From contig CBDHEF010000002.1 of the NCBI GenBank assembly GCA_965261945.1, positions 2,418,001 to 2,482,000 of the forward strand: a stretch of 64,000 bases of DNA. The letters run 5' to 3'. The notes beneath the pieces were generated by a model. It saw nothing but the letters and a program-made list of their open reading frames with translations. It was not told the DNA's origin and ran no database searches. Numbering within the stretch: position 1 is the stretch's first letter; each line of letters opens with the position of its first letter. Source of the DNA: VXOI01 sp965261945. GTDB lineage: Bacteria; Chloroflexota; Dehalococcoidia; Lucifugimonadales; UBA3495. This document shows positions 24,909-33,691 of the stretch, one piece after another. The position numbers and the translations under genes are program-made.

Positions 24909-27653
24909 ATGAATTCAATACTTGGCAAATCCACAGGGATTGCCCTGCTTCTGGCGGCAGGCCTCCTCGCCGCCCTCTTCGCCATGGGCGTCTTCTCCGC
25001 CACCGGCGTCGGCGCGCACGACAAAGACACTGACCATGGCGATACAGACAACCACAGGCACGCAGTTCTAACAGGCCTCGCGATTGTAGGCGCTGAGACC
25101 TTTACGAGAGCCGACGGAACTGCATATGATTCGGCTGATCTCGCAACTGTATCCACCTGGGCAGTTGACGTTAAGCGAGACGATGTTCAACTGGAAGTGA
25201 CGCCAGAGGGCAATCAGACAGGGACTAAAGTTGTAATCAGTTGGAACGACGAGAGCGTCACACTCAGTGAGACAGTTGCTGCCGCAACGGTCAGCCTTAC
25301 TGATGATGTTGTCGGGGAAATCAAGATCGTTGTCTCGGACAGTACCCCTGAGGATAACGGAACTACAGGTGGCGGTTCGAACTTCTTGACGACTACCTAC
25401 ACCATAAAGTTGAACCACGACGACAGCCCCAGCACTTCTGACGAAGCTGGTGCTGCCGTAGGGATAACGCTGAAGGTTAACGGTGAAGTCGCTGCAGGCG
25501 CAGGCCTAGCAGCCAGTCCCGCAGACGAAATTACCATCGACTTTGGCGACGCTTTTGGGGTTCCGACTGGGATAGACCCCGATGACGTGTCGATTAACGG
25601 ACTAAGGGCATCCGACGTATGGGTGGATGATGGCGTAGTCACCGCCTCTTGGGATGACTTCGACTTGTCCAACGATACTCCAAGTCTTTTGGGAAACGGA
25701 CCTGCGCAGATACATACAATCAGGATCCGGCGTGCCGCTGGTATCACCAACCCGACAGAGGCTGGTGCCTACGGAATTAAGGTTGGCGACGACCCAGAGG
25801 GGGCTGGTGGTACTGATGAAGCAGATCCGAAAGTGGAAGCCCAGAACGTTGCCACTATAGTCCGGTCTGTAAGTGTCAAGCCGAAATCCGGCGCCAGTGG
25901 CGACGATGTCACGATCACTGGCAAGGGCTTTAGCGGAGGCTCCGCTACGGTATTCATCGATATGCCCGGCCACACTGACGACAGCGAGGACACTAACAAG
26001 GCAGACATCACAACCGACGCTATGCAGCCCTTTACTCTGGTTGACGGCAAGTTGGTCGCAGGCACTGGCGACGCCGATACTAATGGGGACGAGGCTGACA
26101 CCCCCACCGCTTATGGCGAATCCTACGACAGTGACCAAGATGTCCAACTGGGAGTTGCCGCCATCGTTGATGGCTCGTTCACTCTGACTACTACGGTGGA
26201 CAGCCGTTTCTCGAAGGACGCCTTGGGCCAAATCAGGATAAACGCCAATGACGGTTCCGGTTTGCAGGCTGTGGCTCCTGAGTACGATGCAGTCGAAGAC
26301 CCCACAGACAGCAATGATGCTGTGTTCAGCGTGGACAGCAGCATATCGGTCAGCCCTGAAGAGGTTTCTCTTGCTAAGGAACTGACCATCACATTGAGTG
26401 ACTGGCCCGACGCCGATGCAAAGATCACTGAAGTGACCATTGGTGGTGGCTCCGATGCTCTGTCAACCAATGTGTCCATTGAGGACGGTGATGCCATCGT
26501 CAAAATCACCGTTCCCAGCAACACTAACATCGGCACTCAAAGGGTGGTCGTAAAGGACGACTCCGGCAACAGCAAATCAATCAACGTCGAAGTAAAGGCG
26601 TTGGAACTGACAGTAACGCCGAGCGCTGCGGTGAACCGCCAGCAAATTACCGTGCAAGGTGGCGGTTTTGGCGATCGGCAAGAAATCGAAACCATCGAGA
26701 TAGGCTCCATAAGTGTTACTGTTCCTGCCGACACGGACTCGTCTTCCGCTGGCAACGTGGTGATCACCTTGACGGTCCCTGAAGATGTTGGCGCCGGGAC
26801 TCACACAGTCACGGTGATTGATGCATCAGGCAGGACAGGCACGGTGGAACTGACGGTGCCCACGCCCGCGATTACTCTCGACCCGGCTACCAGCAGGCGC
26901 GGAACTCCCGTCAGCATTACCGGCACGGGCTTCCCTGCCAACGACCTGATTCTGATCAGCTACCCAGAGGGTAGTTCCGATCGGACGGTGGGTACCGGGC
27001 AGACGGACACCACTGGTAACTTCACTGCGACCTTCAACGTCCCGTCTTTCGCTACTATAGGCGGATCGGCCAAAGTGAAGGCGACTTCTTCTGTGAACGA
27101 TGTGGACCGCTCGGCCTCGGCCGACCACTCGTTGCCAGACTCGGTCCTGTCTGTTGAGCCGGCTGAGGTGGCTTCCGGAAGCCGGGTCAGCATCAAGGGC
27201 GAGAATATGGCAGTCTTCGCTTCCATCAGCGATCTGACGATTGGCGGAGTGGAAGTCACGACAGTACCGGCCCCTTCCACGGACGCTAACGGCTCCTTCG
27301 AGACCAGTGTCCTGGTACCGCAGCTTGAACTGGGCAATCAGCAGGTATCGGTAATGGTGGGTACGAGGACCTCGACCACATTCGTCGAAATCGTAGTGCA
27401 GACGGCCGCGGCCGTCACCGACCCGGCAGACGTCTTCGAGCCCTTGGCCGACCGCCTGGTCCGCGTCTGGTACCTGGACCGCGCCACCCAGACTTGGAGC
27501 TTCTACGATCCCGATCCCGATGTTGCGGCGTTCAACACCCTGACCGAGGTGGCCAGTGGCCAGAGCGTCTCCATCATCATCACCGCGGGCGCAAACGTTG
27601 GGTTCCAGGGCATGACCCTGTACCCAGGCACCAACCCCATACCCCTGAAGTAG
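24909..27653 (+). CDS. Secreted multi-domain IPT/TIG-like surface protein
   Basis: The 914-residue protein begins with a hydrophobic export signal (about residues 9-36, ending near VGAHD). Several beta-sandwich repeats follow. The later ones open with SVSPEEV, LTVTPSAAV, ITLDPATSRRGTPVSITG and LSVEPAEVASGSRVSIKG, the typical start of IPT/TIG domains with their GxGF turn (GTGFP). The C-terminal part (VWYLDRATQTWSFYDP, later AGANVGFQG) recurs in secreted Chloroflexota proteins as I recall them. Codon third positions are more mixed and AT-richer than in the neighbouring housekeeping genes. It is likely an abundant cell-envelope or S-layer-associated protein. The next gene, a collagen-like membrane protein, is probably functionally linked. 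Confidence 0.75.
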   Translation: MNSILGKSTGIALLLAAGLLAALFAMGVFSATGVGAHDKDTDHGDTDNHRHAVLTGLAIVGAETFTRADGTAYDSADLATVSTWAVDVKRDDVQLEVTPEGNQTGTKVVISWNDESVTLSETVAAATVSLTDDVVGEIKIVVSDSTPEDNGTTGGGSNFLTTTYTIKLNHDDSPSTSDEAGAAVGITLKVNGEVAAGAGLAASPADEITIDFGDAFGVPTGIDPDDVSINGLRASDVWVDDGVVTASWDDFDLSNDTPSLLGNGPAQIHTIRIRRAAGITNPTEAGAYGIKVGDDPEGAGGTDEADPKVEAQNVATIVRSVSVKPKSGASGDDVTITGKGFSGGSATVFIDMPGHTDDSEDTNKADITTDAMQPFTLVDGKLVAGTGDADTNGDEADTPTAYGESYDSDQDVQLGVAAIVDGSFTLTTTVDSRFSKDALGQIRINANDGSGLQAVAPEYDAVEDPTDSNDAVFSVDSSISVSPEEVSLAKELTITLSDWPDADAKITEVTIGGGSDALSTNVSIEDGDAIVKITVPSNTNIGTQRVVVKDDSGNSKSINVEVKALELTVTPSAAVNRQQITVQGGGFGDRQEIETIEIGSISVTVPADTDSSSAGNVVITLTVPEDVGAGTHTVTVIDASGRTGTVELTVPTPAITLDPATSRRGTPVSITGTGFPANDLILISYPEGSSDRTVGTGQTDTTGNFTATFNVPSFATIGGSAKVKATSSVNDVDRSASADHSLPDSVLSVEPAEVASGSRVSIKGENMAVFASISDLTIGGVEVTTVPAPSTDANGSFETSVLVPQLELGNQQVSVMVGTRTSTTFVEIVVQTAAAVTDPADVFEPLADRLVRVWYLDRATQTWSFYDPDPDVAAFNTLTEVASGQSVSIIITAGANVGFQGMTLYPGTNPIPLK

Positions 27654-27721
27654 GCAGGCTCAGCACAGGGCATAACCGGGACCCAATGGGGAAGGCCATT
27701 CCGATAGCATCGGGGCGGCTT

Positions 27722-27813
27722 CCCCGGCAAACGCCGGGGGGCGGGCTTACGGCCCGCCCGCCAGCGTGTCAAGACACCGGGTTAGAAACACCGGGTGAGA
27801 AACACCGGGTGAG
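27722..27813 (+). repeat. Hairpins and 14-bp tandem repeat before the collagen-like gene
   Basis: Two GC hairpins (27722-27739 and about 27739-27760) are followed by three 14-bp units at 27772, 27786 and 27800, the last two identical (AAACACCGGGTGAG). The hairpins may end or attenuate the upstream transcript. The repeats abut the ribosome site of the next gene. Confidence 0.8.
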
Positions 27814-27839
27814 AAAAAAAGGAGTGCAAGGAGAAAGGG

Positions 27840-28655
27840 ATGACCAAGACCAAGATAGTGGCCCTGCTGAGCATCGTGGCTCTGCTGGCCTCGCTGCCGG
27901 TGACGGTGGCGCTGGCGCAGGGAGCGCCTTACCTGGTCATCGGCACCGCAATGGTGGACGATGAACCGGCCATGATGGGCACCATGGTGGAAGCCATGGT
28001 CGGCGAGGGCGAAGATGCCATGATGGTCGGGACTGGCGAGGTCTTCAACGAAATGGGCCAGTACCGGCTTCAGATAACCGGCGGCAACGTGGGAGACACC
28101 GTGATGATCTCCCTGATGATGGGCGAGGGCGAGGAGGCCATGGAATACATGGCCATGACCGAGGGCGACGTGATGATCGGTGAGCCGGGCGCTTCCCCCG
28201 ATGAAATGGTCGACCTGATGGCCTACAGCGGCGAGCAGCCCGACCCCACGGCAGCCCCGACAGTCCCGCCCACGGTTGACGTGCGCGGCCCGCGCGGTAT
28301 CCAGGGCCCCGCCGGTCCTGCTGGCGAAGCTGGCCCCGCAGGCGCTGACGGCGCAGATGGCCCCGCAGGCGATGACGGCGCAGACGGCCCCGCAGGCGCT
28401 GACGGCACAGACGGTTCCGACGGCGCTGACGGCTCTGACGGTTCCGACGGCGCTGACGGCGTTGACGGTTCCAAGGGCTCCAGCGGCTCTGCCGGCCCCG
28501 CGGGCGCAGACGGCGCCACCGGCCCCGCCGGTACTGCCGGCGCAGCCGGAGCAGACGGAGGCGGCGGAACATTGGCGATAGTTGCCCTGATCATCGCCAT
28601 CGTAGGCGTGGTCGCGGCGGGCGGCGCATTCATCGCCGGACGCCAGAGCAGCTAA
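27840..28655 (+). CDS. Collagen-like membrane-anchored protein
   Basis: 271 residues: a signal peptide (to about residue 27, VALAQG), a Met- and acid-rich domain (30-130) of unknown fold, a Pro/Thr linker, then 30 uninterrupted Gly-x-y triplets (residues 150-239). A C-terminal membrane helix (244-267) is followed by RQSS. The triplets are Asp/Ala/Pro rich (GPAGAD, GADGSD), a collagen-like stalk that should trimerise. The topology suggests a surface stalk anchored at its C-terminus, carrying the N-terminal domain outward. The ATG follows AAGGAGAAAGGG. It lies right after the IPT/TIG gene and is ended by a perfect hairpin. Confidence 0.85.
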   Translation: MTKTKIVALLSIVALLASLPVTVALAQGAPYLVIGTAMVDDEPAMMGTMVEAMVGEGEDAMMVGTGEVFNEMGQYRLQITGGNVGDTVMISLMMGEGEEAMEYMAMTEGDVMIGEPGASPDEMVDLMAYSGEQPDPTAAPTVPPTVDVRGPRGIQGPAGPAGEAGPAGADGADGPAGDDGADGPAGADGTDGSDGADGSDGSDGADGVDGSKGSSGSAGPAGADGATGPAGTAGAAGADGGGGTLAIVALIIAIVGVVAAGGAFIAGRQSS

Positions 28656-28685
28656 CGGCCCAGGCAACCAAACCCAGGCAACACC

Positions 28686-28709
28686 AGGGGCGCCCAAACG
28701 GGCGCCCCT
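28686..28709. terminator. Perfect 10-bp-stem terminator between convergent genes
   Basis: AGGGGCGCCC, loop AAAC, GGGCGCCCCT. It sits about 30 bp after the collagen-like gene and 90 bp before the convergent lipoprotein gene's stop. Confidence 0.7.
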
Positions 28710-28797
28710 GACCATTTCCTCTCACCCCCCAGCAAGAGAACCAAACGGGCGGAACTGAGCGGGAGCTGCGAGAAAAGCGCGCGCCCCCCCCCCAGCC

Positions 28798-29874
28798 CTA
28801 CGGCAGAACGCCGACATCCCGGAGCATATCAAGGGTTCCTTCCAGGTCGCTCAGGCTGCCCAGGTCAACTTCCGGCGGGTCCAGCGACTCCAGGGGCGGC
28901 AGGTCGCCCTCCGGCTCGACCCCAGCAACAACCGGGTATTCCCTGACATCAGCGGTGAAATATCTTTGCGCAGACTCCGACAGAAGGAACTCGACAAACT
29001 CCCCAGCGGCGGACCTGTTCTCCGAGACCCTCAGTATCCCGACGCCGGCCACCAGCAACAGCGCCCCCGGATCGCCGTTGCCTATGAAGTGGTTGCGGGC
29101 GGTGAACCCCGGCCCGTTTTCCTCCAGGAACTGCTCCAGGTAGTAGTGATTGACGAATCCGACGTCCACCTCTCCGTTGGCCGCCGCCTGCACGATGGAT
29201 ACGTTGTTGGGATACTCCTGGGCGTCGTTCTCCTTCATGCCTTCCAGCCACTCCCGTGCGCCGTCCTCGCCCAACTGCGCGCGAAGGGCGGTCACAAAGG
29301 ACTGAAAGGACGCATTCCGGGGAGCCCATCCCACCCGGCCCCTCCACTCCTCAGCCGTAAAGTCCAGAATGGAGGCCGGGAGGTCCGTCTCCGGGGCGAT
29401 GGTCTCCGTGTTGTAGACGACCGTCCTGGCCCGCCCGGAGGTTCCAACCCACCGCCCGCCGGGGTCCCGCAGCCTGGCGTCCACCTTGTCGAGGGTGGCC
29501 TGCGGCAGCTCCCCCAGCATTCCCGCCGCAGCCAGGCTGCCCAGGGTGCCGGGGTCCTGCAGGAACACCACGTCTGCCGGGGTGTTGTCGCCTTCCTCAA
29601 GCAGGGTGGCCGCGGTCGAAGCGCTGGAGGCGTACTTGACCCGTATCGAAATGCCGGTCTCCTCCCCAAAGGCCTCAAGCAGCGGACCCGCCAGTGATTG
29701 CGAGCGGCCCGAGTACACGGTGAGCGAGCGCTCCTCGACCTCCGTCGGCGAAACCGGGGCCGGCGTCGACTGCTCCCCCCCTCCGCAGCCTGCCAGCGCC
29801 GCCGGCAAAGCCACGGATAGAGCCGCCAACGCCAGAAGCGTCCGCGCATAATCCCGGCGAAGAAATCCTGCCAT
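28798..29874 (-). CDS. Iron(III) ABC transporter substrate-binding lipoprotein (FbpA/FutA-like)
   Basis: A type II periplasmic-binding-fold protein of 358 residues. The lipobox ALAGC places the lipid-anchored Cys at residue 30, followed by a Gly/Ser/Thr/Pro linker. Mature motifs match the Fe3+ family: LTVYSGRS near residue 53, the ADVVFLQDPG hinge, and tyrosines in NHYYLEQF that could be iron ligands. ATG 29874 is chosen over upstream frames because GGAGG sits 8 bp before it. No permease or ATPase is adjacent, so it must use components encoded elsewhere, or act as a scavenger. Confidence 0.85.
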   Translation of the reverse strand: MAGFLRRDYARTLLALAALSVALPAALAGCGGGEQSTPAPVSPTEVEERSLTVYSGRSQSLAGPLLEAFGEETGISIRVKYASSASTAATLLEEGDNTPADVVFLQDPGTLGSLAAAGMLGELPQATLDKVDARLRDPGGRWVGTSGRARTVVYNTETIAPETDLPASILDFTAEEWRGRVGWAPRNASFQSFVTALRAQLGEDGAREWLEGMKENDAQEYPNNVSIVQAAANGEVDVGFVNHYYLEQFLEENGPGFTARNHFIGNGDPGALLLVAGVGILRVSENRSAAGEFVEFLLSESAQRYFTADVREYPVVAGVEPEGDLPPLESLDPPEVDLGSLSDLEGTLDMLRDVGVLP

Positions 29875-30293
29875 GTCGCATTCCTCCAAGTCCGTTTGAT
29901 GAGTCGGATGAGTCGGATGATCCGCCAGCTTCCGGCAACCGGCCCGGCAGAACATAACGCAGGAGTAAGAGTACACCTTCTGCGCGGCCGCCGCAGTTCA
30001 GGGTCCCGCCCTCACAGCCGCCCGTTGGGCAGTGCGTTCCCGTTTAATGAAAAGGCCCCTTAATGAAAAAGCCCCGGTGCCTCCCCTACCCCGTGCCGGG
30101 GGGTAGGTTGTATACTGTTGCCGGTTTTGGGCGCGGCTCTGGGCAGCGAAGCGCCAGTTTGACAGCGCCGGTCAGGTTGCCGGTCAGACCCGGTAAGGTT
30201 TCCGGTGAGACCCGGTTAGGCTGCCGGTGAGACCCGGTTAGGCTGCCGGTCAGACCCGGTTAGGCTGCCGGTGAGACCCGGAGGAGGGGCTTC
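29875..30293. other. Gene-free stretch with several short-repeat types upstream of leuB
   Basis: It holds a GATGAGTCG triplet repeat near 29899-29920, two direct copies of TTAATGAAAAxGCCCC near 30044-30076, a CCTACCCC/GGGGTAGG hairpin (about 30085-30106), a -10-like TATACT at 30111-30116, and the 22-bp tandem repeat listed separately. No coding frame is convincing. Confidence 0.55.
30167..30281 (+). repeat. 22-bp tandem repeat (about five units) in the leuB leader
   Basis: Units of the form GCCGGTGAGACCCGGTTAGG-CT start at 30179, 30201, 30223 and 30245, with partial copies at 30167 and 30267. Units differ by single substitutions (GTGAG/GTCAG, TTAGG/TAAGG). The block runs directly into the leuB ribosome site. 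Confidence 0.95.
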
Positions 30294-31388
30294 GTGGAGT
30301 TCAGGATTGCAGTATTGGGCGGCGACGGCATCGGGCCGGAGGTAACGGACCAGGGTGTGCGCGCGATGGAGGCTGTGGGCCGGGCCTTCGGGCACAGCTT
30401 CAACCTGTCCTATGGCGACATAGGCGGCATATCGATGGAAAAGCACGGCATCCCCTTCACCGACGAGGTGCGGGCGATGTCTGGCGAGAACGATGCGGTG
30501 CTGTTCGGCGCGGTGGGCGGCCCCAAGTGGGACGACCCCAACGCCGCGGTGCGCCCCGAGCAGGGCCTGCTGGACATCCGCGCCCACATGGGCGTCTTCG
30601 CCAACATCCGCCCGGTCAAGGTCTATCCGCAGTTGGCCGACGCCAGCCCCCTAAAGCCCGAGGCGCTGGAGGGCGTGGACATGGTGGTGGTGCGCGAGCT
30701 GACCGGGGGGTTGTATTACGCCGAGCCGCGCGGCCGCCGCGAGACGCCCGGCGGCATCGTCGCCGAGGACACCATGCGCTACACCGAGGGCGAGATCGAG
30801 CGGGTGCTGCGCGTCGGCTTCGAGCTGGCCCGGGGACGCCGCAGAAAGCTGACCTCGGTGGACAAGGCCAACGTGCTGGAATGCTCGCGCCTCTGGCGCA
30901 CGGTGGCGACGCGGCTGGGCGAGGAGTACCCGGACGTTGAGCTGGAGCATGTGCTGGTGGATGCCTGCGCCATGCAGCTTATCCAGGTTCCCTCGCGCTT
31001 CGACGTGATAGTCGCCGAGAACACCTTCGGCGACATTCTGACCGACGAGGCCTCGGTGCTGGGGGCGTCAATGGGTATGCTGCCCTCGGCCAGCCTCGCC
31101 GGAGTGCCGGTGGAGGGGCAGCCCTCCGTCGGGATGTACGAGCCGATTCACGGCACCGCGCCGGGGATTGCGGGAAAGGGCATCGCCAACCCCATCGGCT
31201 CCATCCTCAGCATGGCCATGATGCTCCGCTACTCGCTGGGCCTGACCGCGGAGGCCGCCGCAGTGGAGCGGGCCGTGGAGCAGGCGCTGGAGGGCGGGCT
31301 GCGCACCGCCGACATCGCTGGCGCCGCCGACGCCGTCGGCACCGTGGAGATGGGCGACCGCATCGTCGCCGCCATCGAGCGGGGATAG
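30294..31388 (+). CDS. leuB: 3-isopropylmalate dehydrogenase
   Basis: It oxidatively decarboxylates 3-isopropylmalate in leucine synthesis, NAD-linked. The 364-residue protein starts at GTG 30294 after GGAGGAGGGG. It shows GGDGIGPEV, RELTGGLYYAEPRG (substrate and metal region), DKANVLE, and the C-terminal nucleotide-binding YEPIHGTAPGIAGKGIANP. No leuA, leuC or leuD gene is in the window, so the pathway is dispersed. Its upstream region carries the 22-bp tandem repeat. Confidence 0.94.
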   Translation: MEFRIAVLGGDGIGPEVTDQGVRAMEAVGRAFGHSFNLSYGDIGGISMEKHGIPFTDEVRAMSGENDAVLFGAVGGPKWDDPNAAVRPEQGLLDIRAHMGVFANIRPVKVYPQLADASPLKPEALEGVDMVVVRELTGGLYYAEPRGRRETPGGIVAEDTMRYTEGEIERVLRVGFELARGRRRKLTSVDKANVLECSRLWRTVATRLGEEYPDVELEHVLVDACAMQLIQVPSRFDVIVAENTFGDILTDEASVLGASMGMLPSASLAGVPVEGQPSVGMYEPIHGTAPGIAGKGIANPIGSILSMAMMLRYSLGLTAEAAAVERAVEQALEGGLRTADIAGAADAVGTVEMGDRIVAAIERG

Positions 31389-31409
31389 CGCACAGGGTCT
31401 TTTATTTGT

Positions 31410-31432
31410 CCCTCCCCCCTGAGGGAGAGGGG
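31410..31432. repeat. CCCTCCC-type palindrome
   Basis: CCCTCCCCCCTGAGGGAGAG, one member of the window's main dispersed palindrome family. It lies between leuB and the cation exchanger gene. Confidence 0.75.
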
Positions 31433-31474
31433 ACCTTAAAATACTCTCTTACAGATAGAGGGAAGGGCCGCCGG

Positions 31475-32593
31475 ATGATTGAATTTTCCAACTTGACCCC
31501 TGCCATCCTGGTATTCCTGGGCAGCGCCGCTGCGGTGATTTTCTTCGGGATAAAGCTGGCCGTGTACGGCGACGCCCTCGCGACGCTGACCGGCTGGGGC
31601 CGGCTGTTCGTGGGCAGCATCCTGGTCGCCCTGGCCACGTCGCTGCCGGAGCTGGCCACCAACATCACGGCGGTCAGTTTGGTGTCGCCGCCCAATCCGG
31701 GCTTGGCCTTCGGCAACGTGGTCGGCGCCAATATGCTCAATATGTTCACCTTCGCCGCCGTCGCGTTGGCGTTCGGGGGCAAGCTGTTCCTGCAGCGCGT
31801 GGCCCCGGAGCAGGGCTACCTGATTGTCACGGCTATCGTGCTGACCGGGCTGGCGTTGCTGTTCGGCGCGTGGAAGCTGGAAATCGCGGCTTTCAACATC
31901 GGCCTGACCTCACTGATCATACTGATCGTTTTCGTGATCGGAATGTACGTGGTCTACAAGACCCGGCCCGCCGACGGGGGCGACGAAGGGGGAGATGACC
32001 CGGGGATGAGCCTGGGCAAGGCTTGGCTGATGTTCTCTCTGGTGTCGGGGGGCGTGATCATCTCCGGCTTCTTCCTGGGAGTCAGCACCGACAGCATCGC
32101 CGAGATTACCGGCATTTCGTCCGGCACACTGGGCATTCTGCTGGTGTCGCTGGTAACCACCATGCCCGAGGCGTCGTCCACCATCGCCGCGGCGAGGCTG
32201 GGGGCCTTCGATCTGGGCGTGGCCGGGCTGTACGGGAGTTGCGCCTTCAACGTAACGATCCTGTTCTACGCTGACATCTTCTACCGCGGCGGTAAGGTGG
32301 TAGAGGGCACCGGCACCGGCATGGACAACGTGGCCATCCTGCTCAATCGCCCGCAGCCGGAGCACTTTCTGGCCGGCGCCGTGGCCATCGCCCTGATGAT
32401 CATCGGGCTGGCGCTGATCATGGCGCGCAACCACATACCGCAAATGGTGGCGAGAGCCGGTATGTCGGTGATGGCCATCGGCTACCTGGCCGCCGCCATA
32501 GGCGTGGGCTTCATCGGCAGCACGGACGCAGGCAGCGGCGGCGAGGCGCGGCGGAGCGGCGAGTACGTGGAGAGCGTCGACAGGAAGGGGTAG
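31475..32593 (+). CDS. Sodium/calcium exchanger (CaCA) family membrane protein
   Basis: A cation/proton or cation/sodium antiporter of 372 residues with about ten hydrophobic helices. Both alpha-repeats are present: the first has ALATSLPELATNI followed by a G-N-x-x-G-A-N segment, the second SLVTTMPEASSTI. These are the inverted ion-binding motifs with the P-E pair. The central loop (residues about 165-180) is acidic and probably cytoplasmic. The ATG at 31475 follows GGAAGGG; the frame upstream translates the palindrome and is discarded. The exact ions are unknown. Confidence 0.85.
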   Translation: MIEFSNLTPAILVFLGSAAAVIFFGIKLAVYGDALATLTGWGRLFVGSILVALATSLPELATNITAVSLVSPPNPGLAFGNVVGANMLNMFTFAAVALAFGGKLFLQRVAPEQGYLIVTAIVLTGLALLFGAWKLEIAAFNIGLTSLIILIVFVIGMYVVYKTRPADGGDEGGDDPGMSLGKAWLMFSLVSGGVIISGFFLGVSTDSIAEITGISSGTLGILLVSLVTTMPEASSTIAAARLGAFDLGVAGLYGSCAFNVTILFYADIFYRGGKVVEGTGTGMDNVAILLNRPQPEHFLAGAVAIALMIIGLALIMARNHIPQMVARAGMSVMAIGYLAAAIGVGFIGSTDAGSGGEARRSGEYVESVDRKG

Positions 32594-32641
32594 AATAGAA
32601 TCGAGGGCAAGCAGCTACGTACAGCTCAGAGGTAATGCCGG

Positions 32642-33037
32642 ATGGTCGCGACTGACGAAGTAAGGGAAATCTTCGCCGATGCCTATTCAATGTACGATAG
32701 CGCAATTGAGCGGTGGATTGCTGGCGACGTCCGTGATGCTGCGGAGAAGGCTTGGTGCGCCACACTCCGCGCATCAAATGCGCTGATTCTGGCTCGGACA
32801 GGTGAGGAACCGGAAAGAACTCCAGAAACCTCGGGTCGTCTTGATCGCCTTGCCCGCCAGGACCCTGCCGCAAGAAGTTTGGTGGACAGGTACTACTCGC
32901 GCCAGCAGAGGCTTCATGGGGATTGTTTCTACTCGGGAATAGTGGAGTATCAGGACGAGATAGAACGCCGTATTCGTGAGACCATCGACTACGTCACCGA
33001 CGCCGAGGCGCTCGCGTTCGGTGGCTATGGAGGGTAG
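32642..33037 (+). CDS. Small PaREP1/HEPN-like protein
   Basis: 131 residues, helical and soluble. The pattern ERWIAGDVRDAAEKAWCATLRASNAL resembles the PaREP1/HEPN-like core seen in the protein at 7779. I infer kinship from this pattern only. The C-terminal IRETIDYV helix matches the last helix of that fold. Function is unknown. It ends 3 bp before the stop of the convergent JAMM gene. Confidence 0.5.
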   Translation: MVATDEVREIFADAYSMYDSAIERWIAGDVRDAAEKAWCATLRASNALILARTGEEPERTPETSGRLDRLARQDPAARSLVDRYYSRQQRLHGDCFYSGIVEYQDEIERRIRETIDYVTDAEALAFGGYGG

Positions 33038-33040
33038 CGG

Positions 33041-33529
33041 CTAGACTTCCTCGCCCGCGTAGCTCGCTATTTGTACGAACCCCTCATCTTCGTCGGACCA
33101 AGCAAACAATGCCGCCTCTTCCACGCGGGTTTCCGTTATCCCCACCACAAGCTGCTGCACTGGATAGGCAGGGCCATCACCCCAGGGGCTGGTGGCGACT
33201 TCCCGGTCGGTCGGCGAGAAGTAGGCCCGGCCATTGGGGTGCGAGTGAAAGATAACCTTGGCGGGAGTTTCACTGTCAAGGCTCTGGTTCAAGGATAACA
33301 AGTCGCTGCCCGTGATGACGTAGGCCGTTTCCGCGCCGCGGGCCGCCTGGGTGGGGTGGGTACCCGAGTCCTGGGCGTTTTCGCAGGGCCGGACGGCATC
33401 GACCGCAGTGCTGTCGGCAGGGCCGGCGAGCCATCCGCAGCATTCGACCGGGAAGGCTCTGCGGGCTTCCCGGTAGACTTCCGCAAGAATCTCCGCTGGT
33501 ATTTCCAGGAGTGTCGGCGATTCGGCCAT
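33041..33529 (-). CDS. M67-family (JAMM/MPN+) metallopeptidase
   Basis: A 162-residue single-domain zinc isopeptidase. The JAMM set is complete: E29 (in FPVECCGWLAG), H95 and H97 (HSHP), S105 and D108. Relatives remove ubiquitin-like tags or process sulfur carriers such as ThiS/MoaD. No such carrier or E1-like gene is adjacent, so the substrate is open. ATG 33529 is preferred: AAAGGAG lies 8 bp upstream. The longer in-frame start at 33565 has none. Confidence 0.85.
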   Translation of the reverse strand: MAESPTLLEIPAEILAEVYREARRAFPVECCGWLAGPADSTAVDAVRPCENAQDSGTHPTQAARGAETAYVITGSDLLSLNQSLDSETPAKVIFHSHPNGRAYFSPTDREVATSPWGDGPAYPVQQLVVGITETRVEEAALFAWSDEDEGFVQIASYAGEEV

Positions 33530-33630
33530 GAACGTGCTCCTTTCAGGGGGATTAAACAGGGGCATTTAACCCGGAGGGCTGGCGATTTCCTGGGGAATTG
33601 CACAGTTGATGTGGTATCAGACTGACTTGG

Positions 33631-33678
33631 CCTGCGGCCCCGTCATTCCCGTGTGCGCGGGAATGACGGGGCCGCAGG
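33631..33678. repeat. Perfect 21-bp inverted repeat
   Basis: Arms 33631-33651 and 33658-33678 pair without mismatch around TGTGCG, with core CGTCATTCCCG/CGGGAATGACG. This is the best-preserved member of the ATTCCCG palindrome family here. It may end transcription of the phosphatase gene, which reads toward it. Confidence 0.9.
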
Positions 33679-33691
33679 GGAATGACGGGCG

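Noticed and set aside
28045..28633. Arg-rich and Pro/Ser-rich minus-strand frames
   Set aside because: They are the antisense of the collagen-like Gly-x-y coding repeat, which keeps several frames open by composition.
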